Positions 27,005-35,407 are shown, counted from the stretch's first letter. The stretch: 64,000 nt of DNA from an uncultured Lachnospiraceae bacterium (GCA_947382625.1 CANDAG010000009.1:1-64000), one strand, 5' to 3'. The notes: generated by a model from the letters alone, not told the origin. Numbers and translations: made by a program.

Positions 27005-28077
27005 GTACCTACCATTTTTGCGACCTCAGATTCTAATGCTTCTATCGTTGGAAGGCTGCTTTGATATTCTTTACGCAGAGCATTTCTTAATTCATATCCT
27101 GCAATACCAATTGGTTGTGAAACTTCTTCTAAGGAATATTCTGCCACTACATTATCTTTGTCTTTGCAAATGAGCAATCCAATAGCAGGGTTATCACCAT
27201 CTCCGGTTAGTTGTTTGTTTACTGCAGTAACATAGAAATTTAATTTTCCAATATATTCCGGTTCAAACCGCTTTGCTTTCAGCTCTATGACAACATAACA
27301 ATGCAATTTTATATGATACAGCAGCAGATCAATATAAAATTCCCGTTCTCCAACCTGTAAATGGACCTGACGCCCAACATAAGAAAATCCAGTTCCCAAT
27401 TCTAATAGAAACTGAGTTATTTGATTTACCAGAGCATCCTCCAATTCTTTTTCGTCATAGTCATCACGCATAGTTAAAAAGTCAAAACTATATGGATCTT
27501 TTAAGGTCTGTATTGCCAAATCTGATGCGGCGGCTGGAAGTTTATCCTTAAAGTTTGTAATTGCCTTTCCCCTGCGCTCATATAAACTGCTTTCAATCTG
27601 ATGTTCCAATACATCCCGGCTCCAATTATTTTCGATGGTGTATTGAACATAGAAAATCGCTTCTCGCAAGTCTTTACATTTAAAAATAATACGTTGATTA
27701 TGTCCCCAGGGAATTGCTGTTATAAGTCTGAAAATATCATCAGGGCTTAATTCGTCTACAACTTGTTGACCATTTACCGCATCTGCGTAAAAACGATACC
27801 ATAAGCGCATTGTTTTTAAATTTGTTTCTGAAAAACCTGACATATCAGGAAATGTCTTTTTCAGGTCAACACTCATCTGGCGGAGCAGACCATCACCCCA
27901 TTTTGAATACCGCTGTTGATTAACAATATCTTCCCCAATATGCCAATAAAGTTCCAGCATCTCTTTGTTTACTTTCACTGAAGCCTTAATCTGACTGCTT
28001 TTTATTCTATCTTTAATTGAAGCAATCCACTTCTTGTATTCATCATTCACTACAAAACCTACCTCTTGCTTTTCCAT
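26998..28077 (-). CDS. DUF1016 (YhcG-type) PD-(D/E)xK nuclease, second copy
   Basis: 359 residues from the ATG at 28077, chosen because GGAGGAGAAT lies directly before it; the longer frame includes that site. N-terminal DUF1016 helical region with ELYWHIGEDIV, and a C-terminal nuclease core with EFYIDLLLYH near 248 and YVVIELK near 264, followed by EPEYIGKLNFYV. Same family as 722-1780 but only moderately similar, so not a recent duplicate. AT-rich; flanked by a 24-bp direct repeat. No methyltransferase or antitoxin gene adjoins it. Confidence 0.85.
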   Translation of the reverse strand: MEKQEVGFVVNDEYKKWIASIKDRIKSSQIKASVKVNKEMLELYWHIGEDIVNQQRYSKWGDGLLRQMSVDLKKTFPDMSGFSETNLKTMRLWYRFYADAVNGQQVVDELSPDDIFRLITAIPWGHNQRIIFKCKDLREAIFYVQYTIENNWSRDVLEHQIESSLYERRGKAITNFKDKLPAAASDLAIQTLKDPYSFDFLTMRDDYDEKELEDALVNQITQFLLELGTGFSYVGRQVHLQVGEREFYIDLLLYHIKLHCYVVIELKAKRFEPEYIGKLNFYVTAVNKQLTGDGDNPAIGLLICKDKDNVVAEYSLEEVSQPIGIAGYELRNALRKEYQSSLPTIEALESEVAKMVGTK

Positions 28078-28759
28078 ATTCTCCTCCATAGTATATAACA
28101 ATTAATGCTAAAAACATTCTCTGCATAGTATTAAAAGCTTCCCTAATCCTTGAAAACACTGAACCTATCACAGGTGAGCTTTCCCTTAAAAATTCCCCTT
28201 ATATTATATCTTACCACAAGACATTATAAATCCTGATAAGGGAAAATAAGGAAAACAAAATCATATGACATAGTATAACACAAAACATATGGGAATTAGC
28301 AAACTGATTGAAATGCTTTCAAAAATAATGAAAAAGAACAGATATCCTCCATAAAGGAAAATGGGCAACCGTAGTGCGGTGGCATGGACTGTATTTTTCA
28401 AAATCAACGGTTTTCCCATGGTATCCGGCAGAAAAGACGGATATAAGGATGGCCAGAATATGTTTCATGGCAGTCTGTGGGAAGATACGGCATAAATTTA
28501 ATTGTTTTAAGCAGTTGTAAAGAATCCTGGAATCATATATACTGTTTTGTATAAGATATCATCCTTTGCAGGTTATTTGTTTCTTTGACAAAAACAGTAT
28601 ACACCTAAAAAGGTATTGATGTCTTATTTTTAGGCCATTTTTTACAACTTTGGTAAAATTTCAAATTTGCTCATTTATAGTATATTACAAAGAATGGGAA
28701 GATTATCGCAAAGCTGACAAATCCATTCAGGACAAAGTAAGTACGGCACAATCATAGTC
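28078..28759. other. 682-bp stretch without a convincing gene
   Basis: AT-rich. It holds the right copy of the 24-bp direct repeat (28302-28325) inside a broken frame (MGISKLIEMLSK), a short open frame of 43 codons near 28362 without a good binding site, and an inverted pair TATACTGTTTTGT (28538-28550) and ACAAAAACAGTATA (28588-28601) separated by about 40 bases. It reads as decayed coding or mobile-element remains. Confidence 0.5.
28302..28325 (+). repeat. Direct repeat flanking the second DUF1016 gene, right copy
   Basis: AACTGATTGAAATGCTTTCA plus four A's, matching 26918-26941 at 23 of 24 positions, in the same orientation. Confidence 0.6.
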
Positions 28760-28948
28760 TTAAAGAACGCTGACTAATATAACTGTGATAATTACAACAA
28801 TAATATTAAATATCCAGGTCCACTTATTTCCTAAATTCATTGTATATCCAAAACCGCTTCGCGGTCTTTTGATAATTACTCTTTTATCTTCTCTGTTGAA
28901 ATATAGTCTTCCAGTTAACCAGCCATCATCTTTATTACTTGATTTCAT
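28760..28948 (-). CDS. Small membrane protein, DUF5808-like
   Basis: 62 residues. An N-terminal segment WLTGRLYFNREDKRVIIKRP followed by GFGYTMNLGNKWTW matches the pattern I recall for DUF5808 proteins (a W...YN.DD motif and a GWTLNF-like turn), and one C-terminal membrane helix (IFNIIVVIITVILVSVL). TAGGAGAACTTT precedes the ATG. Function unknown. No neighbour is clearly linked. Confidence 0.65.
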   Translation of the reverse strand: MKSSNKDDGWLTGRLYFNREDKRVIIKRPRSGFGYTMNLGNKWTWIFNIIVVIITVILVSVL

Positions 28949-29049
28949 AAAGTTCTCCTATGCAACTTCTGATCTACATACTTAATCATAGCATATTTGC
29001 CTGTTGCTTACAATGTATACTTATAAGCCCGTATTTAGCTGATACACAG

Positions 29050-29268
29050 TTAAAACGGAGATGATTTATCATCTTTTACAAACTCCACAATACGATCCGG
29101 CGTACAATTAAGAGCGTTACATAGCTTTTCAAGAGTGCGCATATTAATATTTCCGTTGTGCTTCAAGCTATGTAACATACTTGAAGGTATTCCATATCTG
29201 TTAATCATTACGTAAGTTGTTATTCCCTTTTGTCGCATTGTCTCCCACAACGGTTCGTAGCTTATCAT
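29050..29268 (-). CDS. XRE-family (Cro/CI) small transcriptional regulator
   Basis: 72 residues from the ATG at 29268 after GCGGAGGAA. A single helix-turn-helix: MINRYGIPSSMLHSLKHNGNI, then MRTLEKLCNALNCTPDRIVEF, the YozG-like group of short regulators. The coding region begins 68 bp inside the end of the kinase gene, in another frame, so translation is coupled. Possible role as partner or repressor of the kinase. Confidence 0.85.
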   Translation of the reverse strand: MISYEPLWETMRQKGITTYVMINRYGIPSSMLHSLKHNGNINMRTLEKLCNALNCTPDRIVEFVKDDKSSPF

Positions 29269-29884
29269 TTCCTCCGCTCCTGATTTCCTTCTTCCATGCC
29301 GCAATCTGTGAAAATAATTCCTCCATATCAATTTTGGAGAAATCCGTTGTATCAACTTTAATCTGTTTTCCATCGACTAAAAAAGCATCATATCCTCTTT
29401 GCTTTATTCCATGCACATAATTATCATAAGAAACAGATGTTGATCTTAGCACCTCTGGATTGCTCCTTCTATCTTCCGGATAACAATCATTCACAACATG
29501 CCCTCTGTGCCTGTCAGGACTGCTTTCCCGTTCCAGAAAACGCCGGTAAATCACTTTGTAATCGCCTGTCAATGTAATTGTCAAAGCAAAATACTGATAT
29601 TTTTCTATAAGATTTTTTATTCCATGTTCTGCAGATTCAAAATTATTCTCTAGGATAAAAGCTTGTCCTGCTTTCATAAGCTGGTCTGCGACATAATACA
29701 TAATCTGCATGCTGGCAATTCCAAGATTTACTTTATCCTCTCTCGACCGAAAGCCAACATTGTCAAATAAAAATTCTTTGATTGCATCCTTTGAAATAGC
29801 AGGCAGCCCCAACCTTTCCGCTATAGCTTTTGCCATAGTGCTTTTCCCTGCTGCAGGCATTCCCGTCACTAATATACAATACAT
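29201..29884 (-). CDS. P-loop kinase, AAA_33/zeta-like
   Basis: 227 residues from the ATG at 29884 (GGATGGAG upstream). Walker A is GMPAAGKST near residues 8-16; SKDAIKEFLFDNVGFRS and the arginine-rich lid FLERESSPDRHRGH fit a small-molecule kinase of the AAA_33/zeta-toxin/chloramphenicol-phosphotransferase fold. Substrate not known. It starts five bases after the DeoR-type gene stops and its last 22 codons overlap the XRE gene, so the three form one operon. Confidence 0.75.
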   Translation of the reverse strand: MYCILVTGMPAAGKSTMAKAIAERLGLPAISKDAIKEFLFDNVGFRSREDKVNLGIASMQIMYYVADQLMKAGQAFILENNFESAEHGIKNLIEKYQYFALTITLTGDYKVIYRRFLERESSPDRHRGHVVNDCYPEDRRSNPEVLRSTSVSYDNYVHGIKQRGYDAFLVDGKQIKVDTTDFSKIDMEELFSQIAAWKKEIRSGGNDKLRTVVGDNATKGNNNLRND

Positions 29885-29888
29885 TCGC

Positions 29889-30671
29889 TCACACTCCATC
29901 CAAATCAACTGTTTCTACAATCACCCCGAGTTCTCTTGCCTGTATCAGAAAATCCTCAGATATGTTGCTGTCCGTAATCAGTAAATCATATTCGTTTATC
30001 CTGCATACGGAATGAATGGAATTTTTCCCTATCTTCTTGGACGGATATAACCCAATATTCACCCTGCTATTCTTCATAACAGCTTTTCCAAATTCCACAC
30101 CGGCGGGATCATGAATGGAAGCCCCAAAATCCAAAGATAATGCTGTGTGCGACAAAAACGCTTTATCTATTCGGATATTTTTTACCATTTGAATGGTGTA
30201 AAAATCATGGCAGTGACCGCGATGGGACATCTCGCCTCCCAACAAAATAACGGATATATTCATTTTCTTCCGCAACACCTCTGCAATGGTAACGGAATTT
30301 GTCAATACTGTAATTTCTACATCTTCCGGCAAATTTTCAGCCATATAATATCCAACTAAAGATGTGGTAATATAAATGACATCCTTGTTTTCAATATATT
30401 CGACTGCTCGTTTGGAAACTGCCAAATAATCCGCCTGTATTTCTTTTATGTCTATTGGATTATATGTTGGAGCAGGATAAATTTCTTTTGGATGAATCGC
30501 AATAGCGCCTCCATGTGTTCTCTGCAGTAATCCTTTGCTTTCCAATACCCTTAAGTCCCGTCTTGCGCAGTCCGCAGAAATCTGATAATATTCTTGAATT
30601 TCTGATACCAGTATCCGTCCCCTTTCGTTTATTTTTTTAATTATGTCCTTTTGACGTTCTTCCATAAACAT
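29889..30671 (-). CDS. DeoR/GlpR-type transcriptional regulator
   Basis: 260 residues from the ATG at 30671, preceded by GAGGTGTTAACT. Winged helix in residues 3-58 (ISADCARRDLRVLESKGLLQRTHGG) and a DeoR C-terminal sensor domain (about 80-240: YITTSLVGYYMAENL, ILLGGEMSHRG) that binds a phosphorylated sugar or nucleotide. It heads a leftward operon with a kinase and an XRE regulator. Confidence 0.9.
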   Translation of the reverse strand: MFMEERQKDIIKKINERGRILVSEIQEYYQISADCARRDLRVLESKGLLQRTHGGAIAIHPKEIYPAPTYNPIDIKEIQADYLAVSKRAVEYIENKDVIYITTSLVGYYMAENLPEDVEITVLTNSVTIAEVLRKKMNISVILLGGEMSHRGHCHDFYTIQMVKNIRIDKAFLSHTALSLDFGASIHDPAGVEFGKAVMKNSRVNIGLYPSKKIGKNSIHSVCRINEYDLLITDSNISEDFLIQARELGVIVETVDLDGV

Positions 30672-30722
30672 AGTTAACACCTCATTTGCATGATTGTAAT
30701 TGTTTATTCTTATTTTTATTTT

Positions 30723-30751
30723 ATTATATTTGTTTTTACCTATTTGTGCAA
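30723..30751 (-). promoter_or_regulatory. Strong promoter of the DeoR-kinase-XRE operon
   Basis: On the minus strand, TTGCAC (30746-30751) and TATAAT (30723-30728) lie exactly 17 bp apart, about 50 bp upstream of the regulator start codon. Confidence 0.75.
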
Positions 30752-30790
30752 GCTTTTTGAACGCAAAGCACATAATAAGGAGCTAAACAA

Positions 30791-31000
30791 ATGATGGAAA
30801 GGGTTCCAGAAGATGAATTGAGTTATGTAATTCAGATCATGCAGGGAGTAAACGGACTTTCAGGAGTAACAGAAACGAAAGGAGAAACAAATATAAACCC
30901 TGAGCAGTTTATTATGTCTGCAACAGAGCGAAGACAACAACGGATGTCAGGCTCCGCCAGCCATCCTTATGTTAATAAAAAAAGAAACCTTTTCATTTAA
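30791..31000 (+). CDS. Small hypothetical protein, possibly truncated
   Basis: 69 residues; AAGGAG seven to ten bases before the ATG pair. The start (MMERVPEDELSYVIQIMQGVNGL) looks like a real protein start of the small acidic type seen in toxin-antitoxin or regulatory proteins, but the end SHPYVNKKRNLFI coincides with the dispersed CCTTATGTTAA motif and the tRNA terminator, so the 3' part may be a remnant. No family recognised. Confidence 0.4.
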   Translation: MMERVPEDELSYVIQIMQGVNGLSGVTETKGETNINPEQFIMSATERRQQRMSGSASHPYVNKKRNLFI

Positions 31001-31008
31001 AGGTTTCT
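30976..31008 (-). terminator. Terminator of tRNA-Leu
   Basis: AAAGGTTTCT (30999-31008) pairs with AGAAACCTTT (30983-30992), followed on the minus strand by a T run at 30983-30976. Nine bases downstream of the tRNA. Confidence 0.8.
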
Positions 31009-31017
31009 TCTTAATGC

Positions 31018-31102
31018 TGCGGAAGATGGGACTTGAACCCACACGAGCGCAATGCTCACAAGATCCTTAGTCTTGCTCGTCTGCCAGTTCCGACACTTCC
31101 GC
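31018..31102 (-). tRNA. tRNA-Leu, anticodon AAG
   Basis: 85 bases. Acceptor stem GCGGAAG (31096-31102) pairs with CTTCCGC (31019-31025); discriminator A at 31018. The anticodon stem-loop reads CAAGA-CTAAGGA-TCTTG, giving anticodon AAG, with a long type II variable arm and a T-loop GGGTTCAAGTCCC. CCA is not encoded. AAG would be read as inosine and decode CUU/CUC; most bacteria use GAG, so this is a useful marker. Confidence 0.9.
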
Positions 31103-31232
31103 TTGACTCACGCCACGAATGATATATTACCATTTATGACGCGATTCGTCAATACTTATTTTAAATTTCCTTTAAAAATATTTTTAATATTTTGGATAGG
31201 AATTTCCCGCCGGATCCAATGCCGGGCTCCGT

Positions 31233-32147
31233 CTATTTCTTCTTCCACTCGTCAGCCGCCTTCTTAAGCTCCTCAAGTGCCTCCTCAAAACGTCTGGAGT
31301 ACATACCCGGATTGCCCTTTATAAGGCTTCTCTGGTAGAAATCCCGAAGTCCTTTAAACCGCCGTCTCCGCTCCTTTTCCACAGAATACTTGCTGCGCAG
31401 CTCCATGATCTCCTCTCTCGCATCTGCCATGAATTCCGGAGGGCTTATCCTGAAACGCTCTTTTAAGGAAGCGAACTTTTCCTCAATGCTTTCTGTCAAT
31501 TCATCAATCCTCAGAGATCTCTCCTGTTTATAAGCCTCAATCTCATCATTGGCAACTGCAATGATCACGTCAAGCCGCTTCTGGATACGCTCCATCTCCT
31601 CCTTTGCCTTTTCCAGACCGATGAGTACATCCCGCAGATCCATAGCAGCCTTGAAGGAAAGCCCAAAGTCAACGCTGATACAAACCGTAAGAAATAACGT
31701 AACCAATGTGACTATCCCGGAAGGGATAAGGAACACCACCTGCTCCACTCCCTTATGGACAAACTCAGTCATCAGTATAGTCAAAAATCCCCAGGCGATA
31801 GTGGATGAAAGGCAGATATGCCCTTTATAATTGAACCTCTGGTTGGAATAATCCCAGTAGCGCACCTTGAAAAGGGACTCCATAAGGATTCCGGTCACCA
31901 GCTCTAAGGCGGTGGCTCCAATACATCCTGCGATGTAGGTCAGGAAAACATTATCCTGAAAGGACATGGAAACCACCAACATCATAATAGCCCCGCTTCC
32001 ATATATAGGAAGGAACGGCCCCCGCATAAACCCGCGGTTTACAAGCTTTCTGCTCTTTAAGGAAACAAATGTAGATTCAAAGATCCATCCGAAAAAACAA
32101 TAAAAATAAAAGAAAAACAGCCACTGTATAACGGAATACTGATACAT
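31233..32147 (-). CDS. CmpB-like membrane protein (putative ABC permease type IV)
   Basis: 304 residues. About five membrane helices in residues 8-185 with the GWIFESTFVSLKSRKLVNRGFMRGPFLPIYG signature of the CmpB/ABC_trans family, then a long charged coiled coil (about 190-300). Despite the family name its transport role is unproven. It is the last gene of the CobW operon, 21 bp behind the fusion GTPase, hinting at a part in metal or envelope traffic. Confidence 0.75.
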   Translation of the reverse strand: MYQYSVIQWLFFFYFYCFFGWIFESTFVSLKSRKLVNRGFMRGPFLPIYGSGAIMMLVVSMSFQDNVFLTYIAGCIGATALELVTGILMESLFKVRYWDYSNQRFNYKGHICLSSTIAWGFLTILMTEFVHKGVEQVVFLIPSGIVTLVTLFLTVCISVDFGLSFKAAMDLRDVLIGLEKAKEEMERIQKRLDVIIAVANDEIEAYKQERSLRIDELTESIEEKFASLKERFRISPPEFMADAREEIMELRSKYSVEKERRRRFKGLRDFYQRSLIKGNPGMYSRRFEEALEELKKAADEWKKK

Positions 32148-32168
32148 GTAACTTCACCCCTGTATTTT

Positions 32169-33098
32169 TTACATAAAACTGATCACTTCTTCTTTGGGAG
32201 CTTTGGTCTTCTCCACGCTGACTGCTTTCAGCACAGGGCCTTCTCCGCCGTAGTCCGCAAAGTATTCCTTTGCCACCGTTGCGGTCACCTTCACCCATTG
32301 CTTATCGGAGAGCTCTCCGCACCCATTGTATTCGCAGGCAAAGCCCAGAAACGCCATATCGTCTGCACAGCAGGTCATGGCCATACGCCCCGGCACAAAA
32401 AATCCTTTGGGAAAATTTCCGGGCTTTAACACCATTCCGACAAATTGCACTGTTTTTCCGATATAACGCTCTAAATTATCCAGGCTGTCAAGATACCAGA
32501 TCCCATAGCCTTCGTTGTCCAGCTCGATCACAGGATCATTCAGAGAATAGGGCAGATCCTCCTCAAAAATCTGATTGATCTCTCCCTCTGCACCCTCAAA
32601 CACGATCTCTGCCTGTTGGTTGATGGCCTTAATATTTCTTCTGTAAAGGCTCAGATCCTCAACCTCATCGCAGCGATTGAAGATGATCATCTCCGACTTA
32701 CGCAACATCTCCGCCAGGAGCGACCGCATATTGGTAAAATACATGGGAAAAGTGGAGGCGTCTATAATGGTGATCTGCTGCTCGATTTTCCAGTGGAAAG
32801 GAAGCTTCATCTTCTTATAATTCCACATGCCGTTGTATTCTATAATGATACGCTCCGGCCGGTATTTCTTTTCCAGCTCCAACAAACGAGCGGAATTAAA
32901 ATCCTCTTCCTCATCGATCAACACCAGCTCCGTGCGGGTTTCCTTGAGAAGCTCCTCGTCATACTCCTCTTCCCCTTCCTCACAAACGATCAGAAGAGTT
33001 TTGCCTCTTACCTGAAAATAGGGCTGTTCTAAGGTAAAGGTAATAAATTCCGTCTTTCCGCTTTCCAGAAAGCCATTTATGATATAAACAGGCTTCAT
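32169..33098 (-). CDS. CobW-type GTPase fused to a TIGR03943-like domain
   Basis: 309 residues. Residues 1-190 are a G3E GTPase: P-loop GFLESGKT (9-16), NRCDEVED as the base motif, but the CxCC metal motif of most CobW proteins is missing. Residues about 210-295 match the soluble part of the TIGR03943 permease partner: GKTVQFVGMVLKPGNFPKGF, then MAMTCCADDMAFLGF. Such a fusion joins a metallochaperone-like GTPase with a domain normally working with a permease. Spaced 27 bp behind the His-rich CobW gene. Confidence 0.75.
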   Translation of the reverse strand: MKPVYIINGFLESGKTEFITFTLEQPYFQVRGKTLLIVCEEGEEEYDEELLKETRTELVLIDEEEDFNSARLLELEKKYRPERIIIEYNGMWNYKKMKLPFHWKIEQQITIIDASTFPMYFTNMRSLLAEMLRKSEMIIFNRCDEVEDLSLYRRNIKAINQQAEIVFEGAEGEINQIFEEDLPYSLNDPVIELDNEGYGIWYLDSLDNLERYIGKTVQFVGMVLKPGNFPKGFFVPGRMAMTCCADDMAFLGFACEYNGCGELSDKQWVKVTATVAKEYFADYGGEGPVLKAVSVEKTKAPKEEVISFM

Positions 33099-33125
33099 AT
33101 AATAATAACCATGCCTTTCCGCTTC

Positions 33126-34394
33126 TTATGCTCTATTGCTCTCAAAAAGAGCCTTTAATGCCTCTTCCTTCAGCTGGGAACCGATCACGCAGAATTTTCC
33201 GGTCACATCCGGCTTGCCCTCACGTACATTGCTCTCTCCGGGCACATAGTCAAAGTATACCCATCCGCCGTCTTTCCCCGGCACCATTCCCTTTGCCCGA
33301 AGGACAAAGCCATACGCGCTCTCGTTCTCAAGCTCCTCCAGGATATGGGCGATCTCTTCTTTCCCGTATGCCGCAGGCGTCTCCATTCCCCAGCTGGTAA
33401 ACACCTCGTCCGCATGGTGATGATGGTGCTCTCCCTCATGATGGTGATGGCCGCAACCGCACTCTTCATCATGGTGATGGCCGCAGCCACATTCCTCATC
33501 ATGATGATGGTGATGCTCACAGCCGCACTCTTCGTCATGGTGGTGATGCTCATGACCGCATTCCTCATCATGATGGTGATGATGCTCATGACCACACTCC
33601 TCCCCATGATGGTGGTGATGCTCACAGCCACATTCCTCTCCCTCATGGTGATGATGATGCTCATGACCGCACTCCTCCCCATGATGGTTATGATGACCGT
33701 AGCCGCACTCTTCCCCGTCATGATGATGGTGATGCTCATGCTCTTCTTCCCTGTTGCGGTTCGCGGCAAGCTCTGCCATCATCTCCGCCTCTAAGTCCCC
33801 GGCCCCTTCTATGGTTGCCAGGATATCCTTTCCATCCAACTCCTCCCAGGGAGTGGTGATGATCGTGGCTTTCTGATTGTGCTCCCGGATCAATGCGATA
33901 CATTTATCCAGCTTTTCTTCCGAAATATTCCCTGTACGGCTGAGCACTATGGTTCCCGCATGAGCGATCTGGTTGACAAAAAACTCCCCGAAGTTTTTGA
34001 TATACATTTTGCATTTGGAGGCATCCACAACGGCAACGGCGCTGTTTAAGGCAACCTCCTTTGTATCGATCACATCCTGCACTGCCTTCATCACATCAGA
34101 AAGCTTCCCGACCCCTGAAGGCTCGATCAGGATCCTCTCCGGCTCATAGGTATGCATCACTTCCTTTAAAGAAGTGCCGAAATCTCCTACCAGCGAACAA
34201 CAGATACAGCCGGAATTCATCTCCTTGATCTCAATACCGGCTTCCTTGAGAAATCCTCCGTCAATACCGATCTCCCCGAATTCATTTTCGATCAGCACTA
34301 CCTTTGTATCTCCCAACGCCTCTGCCAGCAGCTTTTTGATCAAAGTAGTCTTCCCTGCGCCCAGAAATCCGGACACAATATCAATTTTCGTCAT
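33126..34394 (-). CDS. CobW/COG0523 GTPase with long His/Cys repeat
   Basis: 422 residues from the ATG at 34394. Walker A GFLGAGKTT (9-17), metal motif CICC (63-66), NKxD-type motif near 155 degraded to LSRTGN. Residues about 218-330 hold at least nine tandem units of the EECGxEHHHHH type, a very large metal-binding tail, followed by the CobW C-terminal domain (340-422). Likely binds zinc, nickel or cobalt. A near-consensus promoter lies just upstream. The repeat makes the DNA on both strands prone to false open frames. Confidence 0.88.
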   Translation of the reverse strand: MTKIDIVSGFLGAGKTTLIKKLLAEALGDTKVVLIENEFGEIGIDGGFLKEAGIEIKEMNSGCICCSLVGDFGTSLKEVMHTYEPERILIEPSGVGKLSDVMKAVQDVIDTKEVALNSAVAVVDASKCKMYIKNFGEFFVNQIAHAGTIVLSRTGNISEEKLDKCIALIREHNQKATIITTPWEELDGKDILATIEGAGDLEAEMMAELAANRNREEEHEHHHHHDGEECGYGHHNHHGEECGHEHHHHHEGEECGCEHHHHHGEECGHEHHHHHDEECGHEHHHHDEECGCEHHHHHDEECGCGHHHDEECGCGHHHHEGEHHHHHADEVFTSWGMETPAAYGKEEIAHILEELENESAYGFVLRAKGMVPGKDGGWVYFDYVPGESNVREGKPDVTGKFCVIGSQLKEEALKALFESNRA

Positions 34395-34447
34395 TGCAAT
34401 TCCTTCTTTCTTACTTAATCTCAAACTATTTCCAGTAAACAATCCCT

Positions 34448-34476
34448 ATTATAATAAGTAAAGTTCCATAAGTCAA
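34448..34476 (-). promoter_or_regulatory. Promoter of the CobW operon
   Basis: On the minus strand, TTGACT (34471-34476) and TATAAT (34448-34453) with a 17-bp spacer, 54 bp upstream of the start codon. I see no clear Zur-like palindrome beside it. Confidence 0.75.
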
Positions 34477-34490
34477 ATGAGTACGGTTAC

Positions 34491-35165
34491 CTATAGCAAC
34501 ACCTCGCTGTTGGTGCCGTAAAAGATATCATCTTTTCCTGATAATAAGCGGCAGATTTCCTCTATCCGCTCCCAGTTCTTATCCACCTCAAACTCGTAGC
34601 TGTGTCCCCAGATATACAGAAGCTGAGGCTCCCCCGGCTCAAGGGCAAGGAAGCGTTCGATCATGTCAAACAGATTCTTCCTGTTATGGTGTCCGCTTGC
34701 TTTCAGGGCAAGAAGATCCCCACTGATGGAAAAGTCTCCGGTCTCTTCTACGGTTCTTGCATATTTGATCCCGCAATCTGCCGCAATCTTCATCACACGT
34801 TCATCATAGGTTCCAAATGGATAGGCCATACCACAGATCTCCCGATCAAATATCCGTTCCAGATTCTGCTTGTCCAGACGGATCTCATTATAAACCGTCT
34901 CATCATCCCACTTGGGGAGATCGGCATGGGTCAGGCAGTGCACCGCGATCTCATGCCCCTCATAAAGCTTCGGAAGCTCTGTTGCATTCATGCGATGGAT
35001 CTCCACGCCCTCCTTTTCAAAGCAAGTTGCATAGCTGAACATCCCGCTATTTAAATTGAAGGTCGCCTTCATCCCATAACGGTTAAAGATCTCCACCAGC
35101 CTCCTGTCCATCACAACGCCATCATCATAGCTGAATGTCACAGCTTTTAATTTTCCGTTCCACAT
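34491..35165 (-). CDS. Polysaccharide deacetylase family protein
   Basis: 224 residues. NodB-type core: TFSYDDGVVMDRRL (first aspartates near 11-13), EIAVHCLTHADLP (the His pair near 74-78) and YPFGTYDERV. No signal peptide, so it acts inside or the export route is unusual. Deacetylates a sugar or a related N-acetyl compound. It has its own strong promoter and is divergent from the ECF sigma gene. Confidence 0.85.
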   Translation of the reverse strand: MWNGKLKAVTFSYDDGVVMDRRLVEIFNRYGMKATFNLNSGMFSYATCFEKEGVEIHRMNATELPKLYEGHEIAVHCLTHADLPKWDDETVYNEIRLDKQNLERIFDREICGMAYPFGTYDERVMKIAADCGIKYARTVEETGDFSISGDLLALKASGHHNRKNLFDMIERFLALEPGEPQLLYIWGHSYEFEVDKNWERIEEICRLLSGKDDIFYGTNSEVLL

Positions 35166-35223
35166 ATTTTTTCCTTCCTTTGCTTGCTTAATGCCTATCG
35201 TAATATCTTTTGACGCTTAAATC

Positions 35224-35252
35224 ATTATATGCTTTTTAAAAAAATTGTACAA
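35224..35252 (-). promoter_or_regulatory. Promoter of the polysaccharide deacetylase gene
   Basis: On the minus strand, TTGTAC (35247-35252) and TATAAT (35224-35229), 17-bp spacer, about 60 bp upstream of the start codon. Confidence 0.7.
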
Positions 35253-35407
35253 CCACAAAAATATCACCAACTATGTTACCAACATTTCTTCTTTTTCCGA
35301 TACTTATATATTGAGTACTCAAACAACGGATAACACGCTCTGCAAGTTATCCTTATGTTAACAACGGATGACAGACCAACTTAATGGATCAAACGAGGTG
35401 AAAAACA

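Noticed and set aside
33400..33745. Regular DNA repeats resembling a CRISPR array
   Set aside because: The repeat period and content follow the His/Cys codons of the CobW protein, there are no unique spacers, and no cas gene is near.
33203..33794. Open frames of 188 and 149 codons on either strand over the CobW histidine repeat
   Set aside because: They are produced by the CAT/CAC-rich repeat (Met/Ile/Val-rich antisense and Ile/Met-rich alternative frame) and have no ribosome binding site or motif.
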